Below, in pieces: positions 59,803-64,000 of a stretch of DNA of 64,000 bases; the stretch's first letter is position 1; the number at the start of each line of letters is the position of its first letter. The DNA comes from Bacteroides intestinalis (GTDB lineage: Bacteria > Bacteroidota > Bacteroidia > Bacteroidales > Bacteroidaceae): contig NZ_QRZF01000014.1 in assembly GCF_003464595.1 (NCBI RefSeq), positions 62,001 to 126,000 on the forward strand, read 5' to 3'. A model generated the notes under the pieces. That model searched no databases. It saw only the letters and a program-made list of their open reading frames with translations, and was not told the origin of the DNA. The position numbers were made by a program, and so were the translations under genes.

Positions 59803-61077
59803 ATGACCCCCTTAGCAGAAAGGCTTCGTCCTAAAACTTTAGATGAATACATCGGTCAGAAACATTTAGTAGGACCAGGTGCAATACTACGCAAGATGAT
59901 TGATGCGGGACGTATCTCTTCATTTATTTTGTGGGGGCCTCCGGGTGTAGGAAAAACCACACTGGCACAGATCATTGCCAATAAACTGGAAACTCCATTC
60001 TATACCCTGAGCGCTGTTACCAGTGGTGTGAAAGATGTACGAGAAGTGATAGAACGCGCCAAGAGCAACCGCTTCTTCTCACAAGGCAGCCCTATACTGT
60101 TCATTGATGAAATCCACCGTTTCAGTAAATCGCAACAAGATTCTTTGCTTGGTGCTGTGGAACAAGGTACAGTAACATTGATAGGTGCCACTACAGAGAA
60201 TCCCTCTTTTGAGGTAATCCGCCCACTACTGTCACGATGCCAACTCTATGTACTGAAGTCTTTGGAGAAAGAAGACCTCATGGAATTACTGCAACGTGCC
60301 GTCACCACCGACCATATTCTGAAAGAACGTAAAATCGAACTGAAAGAAACGACTGCCATGCTCCGCTATAGTGGTGGAGATGCACGCAAACTGCTTAATA
60401 TTCTGGACCTTGTAGTTTCTTCCGAAGCTAATGATCCGGTGGTCATTACTGATGAGATAGTAACCGAACGCCTGCAACAAAATCCTCTGGCTTACGACAA
60501 AGATGGAGAAATGCATTATGATATCATATCTGCTTTCATTAAGTCTATTCGTGGCAGTGATCCCGATGGTGCCATATATTGGCTGGCTCGTATGGTAGAA
60601 GCCGGGGAAGACCCTGCCTTTATTGCCCGCCGACTCGTCATCTCCGCATCGGAAGACATCGGACTGGCAAATCCAAATGCTATGCTGATTGCCAATGCTT
60701 GCTTTGATGCTGTGATGAAAGTGGGCTGGCCCGAAGGACGTATTCCATTGGCAGAAGCCACTATTTATCTTGCTACAAGTCCGAAGAGTAATTCCGCCTA
60801 CATGGCCATCAACAATGCCTTGGAACTTGTACGGGAAACAGGCAATCTACCCGTTCCTCTACATTTGCGCAATGCGCCCACCAAACTGATGAAACAGTTA
60901 GGATACGGTGATAACTATAAGTATGCGCACGATTATCCCGGTCATTTCGTTAAGCAACAATTCATGCCCGATGAGTTGAAGAACCGCCGTCTTTGGGAAG
61001 CACAAGACAATGCTGCCGAGCAGAAACATGCAGAACGCATGAAAGCATTATGGGGTGAGGATAAGTTTAAGAAATAA
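59803..61077 (+). CDS. rarA: Replication-associated recombination protein A (RarA/MgsA)
   Basis: AAA+ ATPase of 424 residues acting at stalled replication forks. Start PLAERLRPKTLDEYIGQKHLVG, Walker A WGPPGVGKTTLAQ, Walker B LFIDEIHRF, sensor 1 GATTENPSFEV, and the C-terminal tetramerisation region with SDPDGAIYWLARMVEAGEDP and RRLVISASEDIGLANP. Length is normal for the family. Confidence 0.96.
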   Translation: MTPLAERLRPKTLDEYIGQKHLVGPGAILRKMIDAGRISSFILWGPPGVGKTTLAQIIANKLETPFYTLSAVTSGVKDVREVIERAKSNRFFSQGSPILFIDEIHRFSKSQQDSLLGAVEQGTVTLIGATTENPSFEVIRPLLSRCQLYVLKSLEKEDLMELLQRAVTTDHILKERKIELKETTAMLRYSGGDARKLLNILDLVVSSEANDPVVITDEIVTERLQQNPLAYDKDGEMHYDIISAFIKSIRGSDPDGAIYWLARMVEAGEDPAFIARRLVISASEDIGLANPNAMLIANACFDAVMKVGWPEGRIPLAEATIYLATSPKSNSAYMAINNALELVRETGNLPVPLHLRNAPTKLMKQLGYGDNYKYAHDYPGHFVKQQFMPDELKNRRLWEAQDNAAEQKHAERMKALWGEDKFKK

Positions 61078-61168
61078 CCCTTACTTGATATCCCATACTA
61101 CCTCCTCCAACAAACACACCGGCCACAACAAAATATACCATTATGAGTATAATCCTAAATCTTTTCCC

Positions 61169-61176
61169 TAAATTTG
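61169..61176 (+). promoter_or_regulatory. -7 element (TAAATTTG) of the hydroxyacid dehydrogenase gene
   Basis: TAAATTTG, 25 nt before the ATG at 61202. Confidence 0.6.
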
Positions 61177-61201
61177 CGTACTCACTTTAAACATAAACAG
61201 A

Positions 61202-62155
61202 ATGAGAACTGTAGTATTAGACGGTTACACCGCAAATCCCGGTGATCTTTGCTGGGACAAATTGAAAGAGTTTGGCGAATGCGTAATTTATGATCGTACC
61301 GCCCCCGCCGAAGTACTGGAACGTGCTGCCGGTGCAGAAGCCCTCCTCACCAATAAAGTAGTGATCAACAGCGAAATGATGGCTGCCCTGCCCGATCTGA
61401 AATACATCGGCGTGCTGGCTACAGGCTACAACGTAGTAGACATAGCTGCCACCCGTGAACGTGGCATCATCGTCACCAACATTCCCGCATACAGTACCCC
61501 CTCTGTTGGACAAATGGTATTTGCCCACATACTGAATATCACTCAGCAAGTACGCCATTACTCTGAAGAGGTCAGCAGAGGAGACTGGAGCAAGAGCCCC
61601 GATTTTTGTTTCTACAATACTCCGCTCATTGAATTGCTCGGCAAGAAGATAGGAATCATCGGCTTAGGACAGACCGGATATAACACTGCCCGCATAGCTA
61701 TTGGCTTCGGAATGAAAGTATGGGCCTACACTTCTAAATCACGTCTGCAGCTCCCACCCGAAATCAGAAAAGCAGATCTCGACCAATTATTTCACGAATG
61801 CGACATCATCAGTCTGCACTGTCCGTTGAACGACAGTACTCGCGAAATGGTCAATGCCAGCCGTCTCTCTTTAATGAAACCTACCTCCATCATTATCAAT
61901 ACCGGGCGTGGGCCACTCATTAATGAACAAGATCTCGCCAATGCCCTGAACACCGGACAAATATATGCCGCCGGACTGGATGTTCTCTCCGAAGAACCAC
62001 CTCGTTCAGACAATCCGTTATTGACTGCACGAAATTGCTTCATCACCCCACACATTGCCTGGGCCAACTTTGAAGCACGCCAGAGACTGATACATATAGC
62101 AGTTAGTAACCTGAAAGCATACGCGGAAGGGAAACCGGTAAATATTATAAAATAA
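61202..62155 (+). CDS. D-2-hydroxyacid dehydrogenase (glycerate dehydrogenase-like)
   Basis: NAD-dependent enzyme of 317 residues. The nucleotide-binding loop is IGIIGLGQTGYNTARI. All catalytic residues are in place: Arg in IINTGRGPLINE, Glu in LSEEPPR, His in ITPHIAWAN. The sequence is closest in pattern to HprA-type glycerate/hydroxypyruvate reductases, which would fit with the glycerate kinase at 23348, but related D-lactate-type enzymes cannot be excluded. 17 nt before the next gene. Confidence 0.9.
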   Translation: MRTVVLDGYTANPGDLCWDKLKEFGECVIYDRTAPAEVLERAAGAEALLTNKVVINSEMMAALPDLKYIGVLATGYNVVDIAATRERGIIVTNIPAYSTPSVGQMVFAHILNITQQVRHYSEEVSRGDWSKSPDFCFYNTPLIELLGKKIGIIGLGQTGYNTARIAIGFGMKVWAYTSKSRLQLPPEIRKADLDQLFHECDIISLHCPLNDSTREMVNASRLSLMKPTSIIINTGRGPLINEQDLANALNTGQIYAAGLDVLSEEPPRSDNPLLTARNCFITPHIAWANFEARQRLIHIAVSNLKAYAEGKPVNIIK

Positions 62156-62172
62156 CATTCCTTTTAATAAAC

Positions 62173-63285
62173 ATGGGAAAATCAGAAATTCACAGTCTCT
62201 TCCGCAGTATTCCGGTGATCCTGACAATCATTCTGGCTACTGTTACTATTATCTCCACCTTTTCCGGGAACTTTGATCCTGCTAATTCCAAATATATGCC
62301 TGTGTTGGGATTAGCTCTTCCAGTATTGCTGATATGTAATCTGCTGGTTGCTATCTGTTGGGCATTTGCCCGCAGTCGCTGGATCCTCATCCCTTTTGCA
62401 GCATTGGCCTTCAATTACGGTTATATACTTTCCGTTTTTCAATTCAATTTCACAAAAAAAATCCCTGAAGGACATTACAGTAGTAACTATGCCGATGGAT
62501 ATCTGAAAGTAGCCACTTATAATGTCGGCAATTTTGGTACCGAGATCACCGGCTACTCCTGCAAAGAGATTGCCCGCTACATGAAACAGCAAGAAGTCGA
62601 TGTACTCTGCTTCCAAGAATTCGGCGACAATCAGCACTTTCCGATGGACAGCATCCGTAATGTATTTTCCCACTGGCGATATGCCCTGATACCCACTGAA
62701 GACTCCATCAGCGGAGTGCTCCCTATCGCCATATTCAGCCGTTACCCACTCATCAATCCCCGTTTTATTTCTTATCCGCAAAGTGCCAACTGCAGCATGC
62801 AGTGCGACATCATATTAGGAAGAGACACTGTCCGTCTGCTCAACAACCACTTGCAGACTACCAGTGTCAATCAAAACCGTCGGAAATGGGAACGTGGTCT
62901 TAACAATACGAATGACACCCGTCGTGAAGTGGAAGTTGTACAAGGTGCTATCAACACTTTGCACGACAACTTTGTGAAGCGTGCCGAACAGACAGACAGT
63001 ATCTGTCAGTTGGCCCTTGCCAGTCCTTACTCCGTAGTAGTGTGCGGCGACTTCAACTCTTTGCCGTCTTCCTACACCTATGCGGAATTAAGTGATATAC
63101 TTAAAGACGGGTTCCGCACCAGTGGACGGGGTTACATGTATACCTTCCGCTACTTCAAACGTTTGTTGCGTATCGACTATATTTTCCATTCACCCGCCAT
63201 TCAGGGATACCGTTACTACTCGCCTGATCTGGACTTATGCAGTGACCACAACCCGGTACTGATGGAAATGAAAATAAAGAAATAA
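62173..63285 (+). CDS. Membrane-anchored endonuclease/exonuclease/phosphatase family protein
   Basis: Protein of 370 residues. Three N-terminal hydrophobic segments (about 14-33, 42-65 and 70-92) are followed by an EEP domain: VATYNVGNFG, LCFQEFGD, NNHLQTT, VVCGDFNS and SDHNPVLMEM. These carry the Asn, Glu, Asp and His residues of DNase I-like enzymes. Substrates of the family range from DNA to phospholipid headgroups, so the activity is open. A second EEP gene follows after 30 nt. Confidence 0.9.
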   Translation: MGKSEIHSLFRSIPVILTIILATVTIISTFSGNFDPANSKYMPVLGLALPVLLICNLLVAICWAFARSRWILIPFAALAFNYGYILSVFQFNFTKKIPEGHYSSNYADGYLKVATYNVGNFGTEITGYSCKEIARYMKQQEVDVLCFQEFGDNQHFPMDSIRNVFSHWRYALIPTEDSISGVLPIAIFSRYPLINPRFISYPQSANCSMQCDIILGRDTVRLLNNHLQTTSVNQNRRKWERGLNNTNDTRREVEVVQGAINTLHDNFVKRAEQTDSICQLALASPYSVVVCGDFNSLPSSYTYAELSDILKDGFRTSGRGYMYTFRYFKRLLRIDYIFHSPAIQGYRYYSPDLDLCSDHNPVLMEMKIKK

Positions 63286-63315
63286 ATCTAAATCATTCAT
63301 CTAAAACATTTGCTT

Positions 63316-64000
63316 ATGAAAAGACAACTACTCCTATTTATTCATTTATTACCTGCATTGCTGTTTGCACAGCAAGAAGTTATCTTCCCTGATGATTTTA
63401 AAACGAACGCTTTAGATGGGAAAGAAGTGACTATTACCAATACACTGACGCTGACAAACAATTACAGCTATGCCTACGGTTCAATCACTCTTTCTGACGG
63501 TCCGCTATGGACTCCCACAGAAAAGAATCTACCCGGTGTAGAGATGTTCAATCAAAAGAATAAAGAGAATCAAGATAATCAGATCACTGTAAAGCAAGGA
63601 GCTTACTCATTCACTGATGCAAATGGTACCTGCCGCATCGGACAGACCGTAGCAAAACTGACCGGAACCGCCAGTTACAGTAATGGTAAATACACCATTA
63701 CGTTAACAAAGAAACCGGAGTTTCAAGGCAATGAACGTCCCATAACCTGTGAGATTGAAGAAGATTATAATTTGAAAGTTGTCAGTTTTAATGTCGAGAA
63801 CTACAAGGGAACTAATGACGTACAGCGAACCAAAATAGTAGCTGCATTGAAAGCCATGGATGCCGATATCTATGCCCTACTTGAAGTTTTCGGTAACTCT
63901 TCACTGAATGATCTTTGCACTGCATTGAACACTACCTGTCAAACAGACCAATATAAGTACATTGAGAATTCAACAGCTAATCAAGGCATGGCTTGCTTCA
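63316..64000 (+). CDS. Secreted endonuclease/exonuclease/phosphatase protein, cut at window end
   Basis: Frame from ATG at 63316 runs open to the end of the window (228 codons seen). A signal peptide (MKRQLLLFIHLLPALLFAQQ) is followed by a beta-rich region of about 130 residues resembling the OB-fold domain seen in front of secreted nucleases (ITNTLTLTNNYSYAYGSITL), then the start of an EEP domain (LKVVSFNVENYKG, DIYALLEVFGN). Layout matches secreted DNase I-like nucleases. The catalytic C-terminal part lies outside the window. Confidence 0.85.
   Translation, partial: MKRQLLLFIHLLPALLFAQQEVIFPDDFKTNALDGKEVTITNTLTLTNNYSYAYGSITLSDGPLWTPTEKNLPGVEMFNQKNKENQDNQITVKQGAYSFTDANGTCRIGQTVAKLTGTASYSNGKYTITLTKKPEFQGNERPITCEIEEDYNLKVVSFNVENYKGTNDVQRTKIVAALKAMDADIYALLEVFGNSSLNDLCTALNTTCQTDQYKYIENSTANQGMACF

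Overview
The window looks like a chromosomal segment of a Bacteroides-type gut bacterium. Evidence: promoters of the Bacteroidota kind (TTTG about 20 nt before TAnnTTTG), few Shine-Dalgarno sites, complete nqrABCDEF, TonB receptors with carboxypeptidase-like N-terminal domains, a DUF5686 outer membrane protein, and 'type IIIK' serA next to serC. Coding density is high. No rRNA, tRNA, prophage, CRISPR array or intact insertion sequence was seen.

Layout. 0-6.5 kb: a divergent partial gene and an AraC regulator, then a four-gene minus-strand metal (probably copper) operon: HYC_CC_PP-like small protein, TonB receptor, periplasmic HMA protein, CopA ATPase. 6.6-14.5 kb: DUF3298 lipoprotein, rsmG, metallo-hydrolase, gcvP, an AAA/PD-(D/E)XK protein and a hemolysin-III family protein. 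14.6-19.2 kb: ABC transporter operon with its own GntR regulator and a 37-residue membrane peptide, followed by an outer membrane receptor. 19.2-19.8 kb: a gene-free block with a 345-bp inverted-repeat element holding seven 22-bp repeats. 19.8-29.4 kb: nitroreductase plus a solitary HpaII-like endonuclease gene, CDGSH protein, YigZ-type protein, glycerate kinase, flavoprotein, FKBP, aspartate dehydrogenase, a dehydrogenase-like protein, small ORFs, and an ECF sigma factor with a membrane partner. 29.4-33.3 kb: serC - four-helix-bundle gene - serA - small membrane protein - DUF1015 operon. 33.6-41 kb: DEAD-box helicase and the Na+-translocating NADH:quinone reductase operon. 41.3-48.3 kb: C1-family aminopeptidase, Omp85-type barrel, glycosyltransferase, hybrid histidine kinase. 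48.4-64 kb: carboxyltransferase without a biotin site, sigma factor, M16 peptidase, TRIC-type channel, divergent UDP-GlcNAc 2-epimerase, glycosyltransferase, DUF5686 protein, rarA, hydroxyacid dehydrogenase and two endonuclease/exonuclease/phosphatase proteins (the last cut by the window end).

The most unusual content is between genes. A set of long hairpins (3.2, 7.5, 37.0, 48.3 kb) has arms built from short repeated words around a GC-rich core ending in GCGCAGCC or a close variant. The same AT-rich arms flank a complete four-helix-bundle gene lodged inside the ser operon, so that protein and the hairpins may belong to one mobile family. Other non-coding signals are the 22-bp repeat element at 19.2 kb, a two-copy 11-mer repeat sitting 67-69 nt before two exported-protein genes, and several promoters so close to the ATG that the transcripts should be leaderless.
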